Of a stretch of DNA of 64,000 nt, positions 21,603 through 33,825 are shown in pieces. Source of the DNA: Lepidodermella squamata (taxonomy: Eukaryota; Gastrotricha); the NCBI GenBank assembly GCA_047495785.1, contig JBLDXI010000074.1, positions 372,001 through 436,000 on the forward strand, read 5' to 3'. The notes beneath the pieces were generated by a model, which was not told the origin of the DNA, did no database searches, and was given only the letters and a program-made list of their open reading frames with translations. The stretch's first letter is position 1; every line of letters begins with the position of its first letter. The translations under genes were made by a program, and so were the position numbers.

Positions 21603-23177
21603 ATGGAGGTTCAAATGACATCGCCGCCGCATACAAACGGCAAATCGAACGGCCACCACGCTAATGGCAATGGTCACCACGCCAACGGAGCTGATAGCAA
21701 CGCCCCCGCTGAACTGGTCACGAAACTGGAAGAGGCTGGTCAGGGCCATTTGCTCTCGAAATGGAGTGACCTATCGTCTTCCGAGCGCAAACATTTACTC
21801 GGGCAGCTGAACGCATTACTGCCTGATATTACCCGACTGACCCAGGCGTTCAAACGAGCGATCGCCGCTGAGCAAGCCGGTCCATCTCCGATCGAGCCGT
21901 TGCCGGATGAAATTTGCGGATCTGCGATTTCTTGCGATGAGAAAGAACTCGCTGGTTACAAGGAAGCTGGTCTGGAGGCTATTTCGAAAGGCCGCGTCGG
22001 TGTTTTGCTGATGGCAGGCGGTCAGGGCACTCGTCTAGGCGTTGCCTACCCGAAAGGCATGTTCAACGTTGGTCTGCCATCGAACAAGCCGCTGTACCAG
22101 TTGCAAGCCGAACGAATTCTTCGTCTGCAAAAGTTGGCAACGAAAAAATCTGGGGTCACCTGCCCGGCTATTCCTTGGTACATCATGGCCTCGGAGCACA
22201 CCCGTGGTGAGACGGAGCACTTTTTCGAGGAGAAGAATTATTTCGGCCTTGACAAGAAGCAAATTATGTTCTTCGAGCAACGAATGATTCCGGCTTTCAC
22301 CCCGGAAGGCAACATTATTCTATCGAAACCTGACAGCCTAGCCCTATCGCCTGATGGAAACGGTGGATTGTACGCGGCTTGCGCGAAGGCTGGTATTTTG
22401 GATGATATGGAAAAGCGTGGGGTTGAGCTGATCCATGCCTATTGCGTTGACAACATCCTTGTCCGAGTTGCGGACCCGGCTTTCATTGGTTTCTGCGACA
22501 AGCGCGGTGTTGAATGTGCTGCAAAGTGGATCGAACGAGTTGACCCGACTGAGCCTGTTGGTGTGATTTGCATGAGTGACGGCAAGTACAAGGTTGCTGA
22601 GTACTCTGAGGTCGGTGCGGCTGGTGCGGCCCGCCGTCCGGACGGCCGTCTCCAGTACCGCCAGGGCAATATTGCCAACCACTTTTTCACTCGGAAATTC
22701 CTGGAACATGTTGCCTCTCTTGAAGCCGCTAACGACTCGCTGCCCTACCATATTGCCCGCAAAAAGGTGCCGTCGGTTGACAACCCAGCTCCATCTAAGC
22801 CGAACGCAATCAAGTTGGAGAAATTCGTTTTCGATGTGTTCGCTTTCACGACGAAATTTGCCGTCTGGGAGGTCGATCGTGAGGCTGAATTCTCACCGCT
22901 GAAAAACGGCGAGGGTGCTCCGGCTGACACTGCTGCTACATGCAAGGCTGCCATTTTCAAGCTTCATCGCAAGTGAGTATTGATTACAAAGCCATTAAAC
23001 CTACTAATTATATTTTTGTTACCTGTTTTTTCAAGGTGGATCGAAGAAAACGGAGGAACGATTGAGGGCGAGGCTGATTGCCCAATTGAAATTTCGCCGT
23101 TGGTTTCTTATTCTGGCGAAGATTTGGTCGAAGTCGTCAAAGGCAAAACGTACACTGCCCCTGTCACCATCAACTGA
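21603..23177 (+). CDS. UAP1: UDP-N-acetylglucosamine pyrophosphorylase
   Basis: Makes UDP-GlcNAc from GlcNAc-1-P and UTP, the donor for chitin, N-glycans and O-GlcNAc. Exons 21603-22972 and 23036-23177 give 1512 nt and 503 residues (human 505-522). The uridyl-binding loop LMAGGQGTRLG lies near 136-146; PKGMFNVGLPS, GNGGLYAA, the KEKxG-like Lys in KYKVAEYSE, and LEKFVFDVF follow. The N-terminal 35 residues are a low-complexity His/Asn/Gly stretch. Starts at residue 1 or at Met5 are both possible. The gene is GC-richer than its surroundings, as expected for a highly expressed housekeeping gene. A CTTTTAG acceptor ends at 21582. Confidence 0.95.
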
Positions 23178-24987
23178 ATATATCTAAACTATCAGGCCAC
23201 ATGATCTAATGCAATTGCAAAACTGACTAAAAATGACGTTGTGAGTAACGCGATAATAATATTGATATGCTAATTTTCATGCTCACCTGGTGATGATTTT
23301 TTTCAGGGCTGTGTTTCTAAGTTATTGCGTAAAGCGAGGATAATAATCGTGTCGCTGAAATCGAGTGATTAATTTATATTATCGATGCTGTTTTTCTCAA
23401 CTGCTAATAAATTTCAAGATGGCTGGAATATTCCTTGTTTCAATTCGACTCCTTGATTCATTCGGTTCACGGATAAATAGCAAGGGCTTTAGACTTTGGA
23501 GCACAATTACATTGGAGCAATGGAAAAAGAAAAATGATCACTACGGAGAGAGAAAAAATTAATCAAATTAAAATTAAATTAGGCAACATAGAGATTGCAC
23601 TCGCAATGGCAAGAGAGCAAACAAATTGTTATGAAATATTTTGGTTGAAAAACTACCCTAAATTGTGGTGTGACCATTGGCCAATGGGGTGGCAATTAAT
23701 TCTTGTTACCTGATAAACTGAACTATCTGATTGTACTTTTTACTTGCTTTCCGCCGACATTCATATTGAGGGGTTTAGCAGCTTGTCAATTTGCAAAGAT
23801 GTTATCGTCCGGTGGTACAAAAATTATCGATGCAATAACAATGTTATTGTACTGGCCAAAGTACAAATAACACGCGTTTAAGGTGGATGTTTTAATTTTA
23901 TTGGTCAAAGTCGTGCCAGACGCCCAAACTTCGAAATTAAGTATCAATGGTTGCGTCTCAGGACATCTTTGGCTCTATGAGGAATGTTGCGATGCTGGTA
24001 ATGTAACGCGGATTCAAACCATTTTCACTTTGCTAAACAAAGTCAAATTAGCAAAGTCAAATTTCAGCTCTTTACACTGTCGACCTTCTCTCGGCGCCTA
24101 GTGTCAATGATGCCCCGCTCCAGGCTAACGCCAACGATCTTACCGTCGTGAGCGAAGGGCGGTCCCTCAGAGCGGCGCAACGCTGTACGCAGCTTGAACT
24201 GAATCGTAGCTCGTCATGGCGCTCAGCGCTCAGCTGGATCTCCGTCTCAATCATGGTTTCAATGGTTCTCGCTTTCCGCAAGAGGAAGATGCGTCCGCGG
24301 CGTACATTTGGACTCCAAGCTCAGCTGAAAAACATGTAATGTTTTCAACGTATATCTCCTCAATAAAGGCTGAACAAGAAAGGAACAAGAAGTCTATAGA
24401 GTCATTCAGGGTTCAAAATGGGCAGGTCCCGGGTTACCGGGGACTGCTGTTAGTCGGCAGACCCCCTCCCCGTTTTTCTCTGTTTGTCCTTGACGCCCGC
24501 GGCAAATGCCGTTCGTTTCATTTACATTCTTCAAAATTTGTTAAACGTTAGTTGAGTAATATAAAAATTGAATAAAAATTTAAAGTGACCTTGACAATTT
24601 TATTTTCAATTTTTTGGCGCGTGACTTCAGGTTTCCCGTCAGGCGATACCGACCTGTCGAATTAATGCGTGAAAATTTGTCAGGATTCAGTTGACGATTC
24701 AGGATTAGTGAATATCAAAAAACTAGCATGGTATTGCATTCAGAAATGGAACAGTTACATTAATAAGTTGATACTATTTTGCTTTGCGGAGCAACCCAGC
24801 TGCGTACAAATATCTGCCTAATTTCGGAAGTGCGCCAAAATATCGGTATCGGTGTAGTGCGCGCACTTGCGCGATAATTAGCAGACCATCAGACGCACAC
24901 GCAGAATGGTCGTAATGATCGTGTGGCAAATGGAAGTGCGTAAGTAAGAAGTGTGTGAGGATTGATTGATGGACAATTTTAGTCAGA
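23178..24987. other. Gene-poor stretch with an unassigned GC-rich patch
   Basis: Mostly AT-rich. A GC-richer patch at 24080-24550 is open in two overlapping plus-strand frames: one to about 24340, and one from 24216 to 24551, the latter ending with a RGLLLVGRPPPRFS segment. Neither frame is recognised. It could be an exon of an unlisted gene, a frameshifted remnant, or repeat DNA. Confidence 0.3.
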
Positions 24988-27129
24988 CGTTATTCTTCGC
25001 TGCCAATGACCGCAACATTGGTTGAACAGAATTATTCCGCAACCATAAGCCTGACACCTCGCTGGAAAAATCAGTCAGATGTTGCCTTCCAATTGGAGAG
25101 TTCAAATATTAGCAGAAAATCGATTAACATTGGTACATTGATTGAAACATTGGTTGTTGATGGTTTATAGTCATGTTTAAGAAAAACACATTTGCTTTAC
25201 GCGCACTTGCTTCGCAGTGCGACGTAATGGGCAGGTCCCAATTATTTTCCCTTCTGGTATCTGGGATCCTGAACTGGTGATCATTTGAACCTATGGTGAT
25301 CATTTGAACAGCTTCTCCATATGATGAACATTTATCAGTCTTATTTTCTGTCATTTTTACCATCCACTTTCCCCCTCGCATTAGCAGTGTCGCCTATAAT
25401 CTTCATAGTCGTTTATCGTTTATCGTATGATCGTTTCCATCTTTTATATCCCCTGTTTTCCTAACAAAAGTAATAATGATAGTTTTTCAAGAGTTAAAGA
25501 AAATCGGCTTAGCCAAAGCCGAGTCGAGATACCTCAGAATAACGCAAAATTCCTTACCAACCGTAGATATAAACGATGGCCATATCCCATATCGTGCCTT
25601 TACTATTTTTTGCTCTTCATTTTGTTTTAAAATAATATGCGACGATATACAAACGTTTACATGGGCAGTAAGTCATTAGAAAGGGCATGATAACCGCGCT
25701 CGTATAGCTCCGCTATTCCCGCATAGACATAATTTAAGATAGACTGACTACCCCTTTCATTCCCTTCATACACCAATGTAAATCCCATGTACAGATTGCA
25801 ATGCTTCTTACCGACTCGTTTGAACGAATCTGCATGAAGAATGAAAATAACAAAATTTCCTTAATCTTCGCGTTATATTAGCATTGATTTTTTGATACAA
25901 GCCTCCAGTCAACAGATTGCGTATAGCTTGAAGTTAAAGTTGGTCTTGCAGAGAATTCCCGATAAAATAGTGATTGTGCCATCTGAGCAGTAAAACATTG
26001 CTTGCCTTTCTAACAGAATCAACCACACTGTTAAATTATACAAAGATAATCTGTCGCCACAACGTTTTTATTCGCTGCCGATGATGCCGACGATTCGCTG
26101 CCATTAGGTAAACAATAATTATTCCGCAACCATTTACGTCTTACACCTTGCAACTCGCTATAGAAAATAATATAGTGTCACCTGTTGCCTTTCTAACTGA
26201 AGAATTCGAATGTTAGCCGACAGAAAATCGATCAATAAAATAGAAACATTGTTGAAACATTACTTTTTGAGATTTCTGTATATTTGTCGTATCGTATAAC
26301 GCAATTTCTCCCAATAGCCGATTGAGATATCCCAATGAGCAATCCGAATTGTTCCCAACGTTATTTTCAGCTATTTTAAACAGTTTTTTTTTTAATTTGG
26401 AAACCAAGCAAGATTGCAGAATAGCCCTTCGCCTATCTAGCAGAGCCCATTTTCCCTAATAACTTGTTCCGTAACTGCGTGTTCTATGAGTTAATAAAAA
26501 GCTAGCATATTTTCACTGTAACAGTCTTCTGGCCTTCTAGGTCCATTTAAACTCTTTATTAATCAATTTGCAGACCAATCGATAGGGCTCTTCGGGCTCT
26601 TTAATATGATGTGATACATTATAATTCATTAACCTGAAGGAAAACAATAGGCAAAAAGCAACTTTCGGATTGCTCATTGAGACATCTCCATCGGCAATTG
26701 GGGGATTGCCAATACAATATACAATACTACATATTAATTATTACGAAACACATGCGAACTTGTCCAATGCATTACAATGATGAAACATTTATCAGCCTCA
26801 ATTCTACCATGCACTTAATAAAATTTGGTCACATTTTGACATATTCTGTTATTCGTAACGTTGAGCCATTTACCACCAAATTTTTGAAAGTAATATCCTA
26901 TCAAAGTCGTTCCCAGAGACTTTGAGTCCCAGACCTTACGACAGACCTTAGGAAGAAGACTGCTTAGGAAGATTCTTGATTTCGTTTCGAAATGTAAAAT
27001 CGATGCGCTTGGTCCAGGTTCGGACGGAATGATATGTTCAAATGATCGCCAGTTCAGGATCCCATTTCCAGGAGGAAAAATAATTGGGACCTGCCCATTA
27101 CGTCGCACTGCGAAGCAAGTGCGCGTAAG
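24988..27129. repeat. Composite repeat region with inverted and direct repeats
   Basis: Three repeat relationships are visible. 25199-25290 and the reverse complement of 27036-27129 match over about 93 bp, with the outer 50 bp essentially identical. 24988-25160 and 26065-26245 are diverged direct copies (shared TTATTCCGCAACCAT and AGAAAATCGAT blocks). 26301-26350 is inverted relative to 26664-26704. No transposase ORF was found between the arms. It looks like nested non-autonomous mobile DNA. Confidence 0.75.
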
Positions 27130-27985
27130 ACAATGGAAGCTCGAAAAAACTCGCGCCGAGGAGTTGATGGCCAAAAAGCATGCGGCTTGACCTTATACTT
27201 ATAATATATCTTATTTTGTACCGTATATTACAAAAACCTTTTACTAAAAAATAGTTGTTTTTATTGTTTTTAATACCCGCGTTTTTCGTTGAAACGGTGT
27301 GCGGCGCCAGTCGTAGTTTCTTGTCGGTTTTGGGTTCCGAACTTGGCTTCTCTCCCGAGTTCGAGCGAAGGATGTACCGTAATCCTTGCACCTATATTCA
27401 GTGTCTACTTATTTGACTTCAGAAAATGCTCTCAGCGGTTTCTCGTACAATCCCAGTGGTCAGCGACGAAGAGATGAAAGGAAAAAAGCTCCCAGGGGTT
27501 GTCCTGGCGTCTAGTTTCCCAGTTGGGAAGTCTGGCGCTTGAATGGTTTCTCGAAGGTCAAAGTCCTCATGCGAAAAGGAATATTCAAGTTTTTTTGAGA
27601 TTTTCGGATGCCAATTCTATAAACAGCTGAGAACTGTTAGCGGAGGTCGCGCGGCCCTTTATCTGACTGAGCATTTATTGCATAATTCCTGCAAATTGCG
27701 TCATTTTTGGCAATCTTTGCGAGCAGCTGCCACTATATTTAATCGCACTATTTATTTAAATCACTCTGGTCTATGCATTTTATGGCATTGATTTTTGATG
27801 TTAGTTTTTAGCTTCTTCAAATAGTAATTTCCAAGCTTCTTGGCGTGAGAAGTGCTCTATCCCCTATGCATTTTAGATTGCATTACCTTTACTTGCAGAT
27901 TGCCTCATTCTTCATTGCTACCCTTGATACTTAGCAACTATAGCTTATTGCTAAGCATAAATTCTTCTAAAAAAATTCTTCTTAT
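27130..27985. other. Spacer upstream of WARS
   Basis: Directly after the right repeat arm, a short plus frame reads on to a stop at about 27190 with a charged RQWKLEKTRAEELMAKKHAA end. It may be the tail of an unrecognised exon. The rest is AT-rich spacer with no supported gene. Confidence 0.3.
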
Positions 27986-29296
27986 ATGTTAGGTGTTGTT
28001 ATGTCTTCTGAGCCACAAGACCAGCTGAAAGATGGCGTCAAAGAAGACGGTGTCTGTGATGGCGTCGCTGCGTTGAAAGTTGATAATAATCAAAAAAAGG
28101 AGGAAGATCTCGTCACTCCTTGGGATGTCACTGCCTCATCTGCGAAAGGCGTCGACTATGACAAGCTCATTTCAAAGTTTGGCTCCTCGAAAATCACTCC
28201 CGAATTGGTCGCTCGATTTGAAGCTATAACTGGCAAACCGGCCCACCATTTGCTCCGCCGGGGTCTCTTCTTTTCTCATCGGAATGTTGACGATATTCTA
28301 AGTTTTTACGAAAAGGGAAAGCCGTTCTACTTGTATACTGGCCGCGGACCATCATCTGGTTCAATGCACGTCGGTCACCTGATTCCTTTCATGTTTGCCC
28401 GCTGGCTGCAGGAGACATTTGACGTCCCCATTGTGATTCAGCTAACTGACGATGAGAAGTTTTTGTGGCGCGAGCAGGTTACCTCCCCGGAACTTGCTGA
28501 GCAGCTTGCAGTTGAAAATGCGAAGGACATTATTGCAGTTGGATTCGACGTGGAGCGTACATTTATCTTTTCCGACCTTCAATACATGGGCCAGCGCCCT
28601 CAATTTTACCGAAATGTCCTCAGGGTCCAAAAATGTGTTACGATTAACCAATTGCGGGCTTGTTTCGGTTTTGTAGACACAGACTGCGCTGGAAAATTGG
28701 CATTCCCTGCTGTACAAGCTGCACCTGCTATTTCCTCTACGTTTCCTGACATTTTCGGGGCGTTCAAACAGGAGGTGCCTTGCCTTATTCCATGTGCCAT
28801 TGATCAAGATCCTTATTTCCGTTTGACGAGAGACATTGCTCCAAGAATTAATGCACCAAAGCCGGCTTTGATTCATTCAACTTTTCTACCAGCTCTACAA
28901 GGCGCTCAAACGAAAATGTCCGCTAGTGATAAAACTTCAGTCCTGTGGTTAACTGATACTCCTGCTGAAATCAAAAAGAAAGTTAACAAGTATGCGTTTA
29001 GCGGCGGTGGCGCTACGTTAGAAGAACACCGCGCTAAGGGTGGCGATTGCGAGGTCGATGTTCCTTATCAATACCTCCGTTACCTACTCGAGGATGATGG
29101 GAAATTGGAGGAAATCAAGCGCGAATATTCAGCTGGACGAATGATGACCGGTGAAATCAAGGCAGCTTTAATCTCCGAAGTCCAGCGAGTCGTCGCCGAG
29201 CATCAGGAACGTCGAAAGTTGGTGACAGACGAGGTTGTGAAGCAGTTCATGACACCGCGCCCGCTGAAGTTCCGATTTGCTCCGACAAGCAAATGA
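27986..29296 (+). CDS. WARS1: Cytosolic tryptophanyl-tRNA synthetase
   Basis: Class I synthetase that charges tRNA-Trp. Intronless, 436 residues. Visible are TPWDV, a [18 protein letters not shown] block with the HIGH-type motif HVGH near 128-131, the TDDEKFLW segment, [11 protein letters not shown], and the KMSKS-type loop KMSAS near 310-314. No WHEP domain is seen at the N-terminus, unlike vertebrates. The start could be the first ATG or the sixth codon (MSSEP). TRIP13 follows on the same strand after 178 bp. Confidence 0.96.
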   Translation: MLGVVMSSEPQDQLKDGVKEDGVCDGVAALKVDNNQKKEEDLVTPWDVTASSAKGVDYDKLISKFGSSKITPELVARFEAITGKPAHHLLRRGLFFSHRNVDDILSFYEKGKPFYLYTGRGPSSGSMHVGHLIPFMFARWLQETFDVPIVIQLTDDEKFLWREQVTSPELAEQLAVENAKDIIAVGFDVERTFIFSDLQYMGQRPQFYRNVLRVQKCVTINQLRACFGFVDTDCAGKLAFPAVQAAPAISSTFPDIFGAFKQEVPCLIPCAIDQDPYFRLTRDIAPRINAPKPALIHSTFLPALQGAQTKMSASDKTSVLWLTDTPAEIKKKVNKYAFSGGGATLEEHRAKGGDCEVDVPYQYLRYLLEDDGKLEEIKREYSAGRMMTGEIKAALISEVQRVVAEHQERRKLVTDEVVKQFMTPRPLKFRFAPTSK

Positions 29297-29474
29297 TGTG
29301 ATGAATAATTAGCGTAGTTTATGCTGGGATTTTAGTTCGTATTTATTTTTTGTTCTGCGCGTTGGCTCAAGATGAAATGAGACAAAACAATTTTGTTGTG
29401 TTGCCTGTCGAGTAAAACACAACGCGTAATACTACTTGCTTTTCTCTCTTAGGATTGTTGTTTATTTTGTGAAA

Positions 29475-31538
29475 ATGACGATAGTGCACGTTGAAGTTGT
29501 CCAGAATCCGGACAGGTAAATACAACAGAGACCATTTACGTGCTTGAAATTCCCGTTAAAGCAAAACATGAGCGTTTCCGAGTGCTATCTAGTTTAAGGC
29601 CTGATATCAGTTTAAATAAAATCGATGAATTCAACATGTTCCTCGTTAATTTATGCAATCGCTTTTACAAGCTCTAGGTGTTTTTTCGAGTTCAAGTGGG
29701 CTGAAAGCGGCTTTGTAAAAATCGATAAAGCGTTATTTTTAACTATTCTAAAAAGCATTTCAGTGTGAATGCCAATTATCAAGATTTTTCTGCCATAGTT
29801 TTCCTGCGTTTATAGAAATACTATCTCTCAGAGTTGCTAAAACGGGAATTTCAAAGCAAACATTCATTAATTATAATTCAACGTATTTATTCTCCAGTAC
29901 CTTGGCTGAAGAATCATTAGTACAGCCTGTCTTGACCTTTTTGGAACGTCATTTCGAAAACGGAGTTCATCTCCCCTTCAAATTCGAACGCGCCTTTCTG
30001 GAAGATGCCGATCTCAATATTGCTCAAAATATTAACCGAATTTCAGCTGAATGCCCTCAACAGCATGTCGATAATGTCTCCCTGAGCCTGAAATCGGTCA
30101 GATTCGTCGTCCACGTTTTCAGACTTCACGATTCTGGGTCTGTCGAGGAAGCTTTAGGTCAGCCGAGTCAAAGTGGGGGTCTTTTCGGCGGCGGTGGAAA
30201 CGACGGCATGAGCGATGCGATAACAGCCGCGCTACATTGGACGTTACCCTGCGGAGAATTCGACGGAGTGTGGGAGTCTTTATACTACGACGAGCCTATT
30301 AAGGAAAAATTGCTTCGTTACGCCCAAACCGCCTTAATTTTTGCTGATGCCAAGGTTGACCCGACTATTATCACGATGAACCGAGTTATTTTGTTACATG
30401 GACCGCCCGGAACTGGCAAAACATCTCTTTGTAAGGCTCTGGCTCAGAAACTCGCCATTCGTTTGTCGAAGCGATTCAGATGCGGCCAATTGATTGAAAT
30501 TAATTCCCATTCACTGTTTTCGAAGTACTTCTCGGAAAGTGGAAAATTAGTTCTGCAAATGTTCAAAAAAATTTCGGAATTCGTCGATGATCCAGATGTT
30601 TTTGTGTGCGTTTTAATCGACGAGGTGGAAAGTTTGACGGCGGCCCGTCGAGGTGCTATGCAAGGAAACGAGCCGTCTGATGCTTTACGTGTCGTTAACG
30701 CTCTTTTGACTCAAATCGATCAATTGAAAAGACGCTCGAATGTCTTGCTCATGGCGACTTCGAACTTGATTGATGCGATTGATACTGCTTTCATTGACCG
30801 CGCTGATATCAAGCTACACGTTCAACTACCCTCGGTTCGCGCGACATTCCACGTCTTGCAATCGACCATTGAAGAGCTGATTCGCGTCGGGTTGTTGGAG
30901 GGCAGTTTAGGGTCGGTGAATCCGATGGGAATTTCCGAGGCGCGCCTTCAGTCTGACCCTGAATACCGACTGACGAGTCTGTTGTTGGACATGTCTAAGC
31001 GCGCTGTTGACGGTGGAATCAGCTGTCGCACGCTGCGAAAACTCGCGTTCCTAGCCTATTCTGAAGTCGGTCAGCTTAAGTGCATCGTAAGTCTGCGTTT
31101 ATTCTGTTTAATCACAAAAATATGCGCAAATGAGCTAATTTGAAATACCATCAAATTCATAAGGCTGCGAAGAATTTCATGAAATTCCGTGAAATTCCGC
31201 TCAAGACTCTTAAATCGAAACTTCTGGTTTCGAAGGGAATTTCTAGTTTGATTATTTTGGAAACATTTATTCGAGCAATTTTGATTTTTCAAGTTTGTTT
31301 AAAAGATGAGCATTGAATGATACATTTAACTCGTCAGATTGACTCGCCTACGGCTATCCCAGTCGACGAATTTCTGCCATACCTTTCGCAGGCCGTGGAC
31401 AAATCATTGACCGAAAACCAGGACGTGATCAACTCGGCCGAAAATGACTGCAAAAAGCCGACGAAAGCGACCTCCAAAGACGCTGCCAAGAAAGACAAAG
31501 AAAACCTGATGATGGAAAGTGACAATTTGATGGCCTAA
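29475..31538 (+). CDS. TRIP13: TRIP13/PCH-2 AAA+ ATPase
   Basis: Remodels HORMA proteins (MAD2, HORMADs) in the spindle checkpoint and meiosis. Exons 29475-29515, 29898-31086 and 31338-31538 give 476 residues (human 432). Features are an N-terminal domain (about 1-115), a Gly-rich insert, Walker A GPPGTGKTS near 181-189, an acidic Walker B CVLIDEVES near 250, the sensor segment ATSNLIDAID, and the arginine-finger region FIDRADIK. The C-terminal exon is Lys/Asp/Glu-rich and not conserved. Intron 1 (382 nt) is long for this window. A CTCTCTTAG acceptor ends at 29452 before the ATG. Confidence 0.95.
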
Positions 31539-31746
31539 TTTTGCAACCGCTCAACCGAAAATCTGACATTAGAATCTCTAGCTAACTTTCAACAATGGTG
31601 ATTTTCAAAAGTGTTTTTCACGCTGTTGCTCATTTCTGTTTAAATCTCTCGGTGACTTTTATTATTATTATTATTATTATTAGCAATTTGATTAATTAAT
31701 TGATTGATTTGGCAATTCGATTTATTCTAGAATTTTCTAAATAAGA

Positions 31747-32348
31747 ATGAGGAAATTTCGTTGGAGCTTCGATTTCTCGAACAAGTCGAAATTGGCGGAA
31801 CGTTTCGGTTTTCAACAAGTCAGCGGTGAATTGAAGCCGCCACCCGGTTTCGGTATCGACCATACCTATGCGGAAATCGCGGTTCGCGATAATGCCGAGC
31901 TGATGGTCAAACGGTCATGGGACATCGCCCTGGACCCGTTGAAAAAGCTGCCGATGCAAGCTTTCATGGTGTGGATGATTGGCACGCAGCTGAATTTATT
32001 CTCAATTATGATGGTGGCAATGATGATTTGGCAGCCTATCCAGGCGACTTTCGCCATTCGAAAATCGCTGGAACGAATCAAGGGAGCTCAATGTGCACTA
32101 CAACGGCTTGTCTTTCTATTCGGAACACTTCTCAGCCTGCTTTTGGCTATGTATAAATTCCATTCGATGGGTCTCTTGCCTACTCACCCCTCAGATTGGC
32201 TCGCTTTCACAAGTCTACCCAAGGTAATAAATTGAAAAAAATTCTAGAAAAACTATAATTTTTATGTCCATAACAGCGAGCTGAATATGCTATTGGTGGT
32301 TTGTATACGGAGCACGTAACTGGAAGCGGAGGTCTACACTTTTCAATG
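31747..32348 (+). CDS. EMC4: EMC4, ER membrane protein complex subunit 4
   Basis: Subunit of the EMC insertase for tail-anchored and multipass proteins. Exons 31747-32223 and 32277-32348 give 182 residues (human 183). Family marks are the FRWSFDFS start, KRSWDIALDPLKKLPM, two or three hydrophobic helices, and SMGLLPTHPSDWLAF near the end. A (TTA)n microsatellite lies upstream at about 31660-31682. A TTTATTCTAG acceptor ends at 31730. Same-strand spacing from TRIP13 is 208 bp. Confidence 0.95.
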
Positions 32349-32673
32349 AGCCAGTGAATAAACATCGTGTTAAACAAAAGCAGTGCTCACCTAGTGTAGT
32401 TGCGTGTTTTTTCTCGTCGTAAAACGTCTCGTCGTATTATGTGTGCGATGAAAAATGTTCAAGTCAAAAACTCTCCATGAGTCGGTGTTGTTTTACATCT
32501 TCTGCTACAACCTAGTTAGTAGAAGAGAACCTAATTTTCGTTGATTGTCTACGGTAATATTATAACTAAAATATTCTCGACGATTTTCGAGTAAAAAACG
32601 ACCCAGTTTTTAAATTTGATCATCATTTTAGGTTTTAAGTTTTCTTATTCCTTCGCACCTTAAATTACCAACA

Positions 32674-33825
32674 ATGGCCCTGAAGCAGTACACCCTCGCT
32701 GAAGTTAAGGAGCACAACAACAAGAGCTCGCCATGGTTGGTTATTCACGATAAAGTTTACGATGTTGCCAAATTCTTGGATGAGGTTCGTGATTTTTAAT
32801 TTTGTGCAAATTTTTTTAATTTGCGATTTGATTAGCACCCTGGTGGCGAGGAAGTCCTCCTCGAACAAGCCGGCCGTGACTCGACCGAAAACTTCGAAGA
32901 CGTTGGCCACTCATCAGATGCTCGCGAAATGATGGAAAAATATTTGGTCGGCGAAATTGTTGAGGTACCATGCATTTTATAGTCAAATTGTTAATTTCCA
33001 CGCACTTTTTTCTATCATTTTTTTCCAGGCAGAGAGGAAAGGACAGAAACCAAAAGCCAAGCCTCTGAAAGCTGGAGAGGGCTCATCTTCGAAAGGAGGG
33101 TGCGTGTTGCAATAAAATATTCGTAAAAAATCTCGTTTGAAGTAATAAACTGTTGAATGCCTACTGCTAAATTAATGTTTTGATGAAATTTAACCCACAT
33201 TCATCTATACACCTCCCCGATTTTTCTGATATTATTAGGAATTCGTAAAATGTGAAGCACACGTCGTCGCAGGTAACAGAAAATAGCCGTTAAAAAAATT
33301 AGTTGAAAATTATAGTATCGTAATAGCATTTTTGTATCTAACTCGTCGTCATTTTTCTTTTCACGTTTGGCTGGTCAAATTTTGACCTCTCACTCTGACA
33401 GTTTTTTCATGCTATTTTTGACCTGGACACGTCGTGTGTTTCACATTTGAATGTATGCACGTATTTTTTCATGAATAATTCCATGTGAATTATTTTTGTA
33501 TGCCTGAATCACTTGCCGACCATTGAATGGGCACACATCACGAAATCTCGATATATTTTTTTCCCGCTTGATAAAATCCTCGGCTGAAAGCGATAAACTG
33601 CTTTTAAATGTTCAGAGCTTTATGAAAAATTAACTAATATAGTGCTTTAATTTTTGTTTAATTTGCGTAAAATATTAATTTTTGGTTTGGTTCTGTTTTT
33701 CCCTCACAAACAGCCTATCGTCGTACATCTGGTATTTCATTCCTGTTGCGGTTGCGGCTGCGTTAGCGTTTTACAAATTCTACAACACCAACGTTGTTGC
33801 GGCGGGAACTACTGGCAAGAAATAA
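32674..33825 (+). CDS. CYB5A: Tail-anchored cytochrome b5
   Basis: ER electron carrier for desaturases, P450s and related enzymes. Exons 32674-32784, 32836-32964, 33029-33099 and 33714-33825 give 140 residues. The heme domain has the HPGGEE motif with the first axial His, and [10 protein letters not shown] with the second. A Lys/Pro/Ser linker is coded by exon 3. Exon 4 codes a hydrophobic anchor ([18 protein letters not shown]) and a short lumenal tail. Intron 3 is 614 nt. Unspliced read-through of exon 3 gives a short alternative end CVLQ-stop that overlaps an AATAAA signal. CYB5A versus CYB5B cannot be told from sequence. Confidence 0.93.
33100..33118 (+). promoter_or_regulatory. Intronic stop and AATAAA at the start of cytochrome b5 intron 3
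   Basis: If the intron 3 donor is not used, translation continues Gly-Cys-Val-Leu-Gln and stops at 33113-33115. AATAAA occupies 33111-33116, overlapping the stop. Premature polyadenylation would make an anchorless isoform whose last four residues fit a CaaX prenylation box. The sequence is certain; use of the site is inferred. Confidence 0.4.

Noticed and set aside
33237-33250. Alternative last exon of cytochrome b5 at the TATTATTAG site
   Set aside because: The frame stops almost at once and there is no hydrophobic anchor; exon 33714-33825 fits the family.
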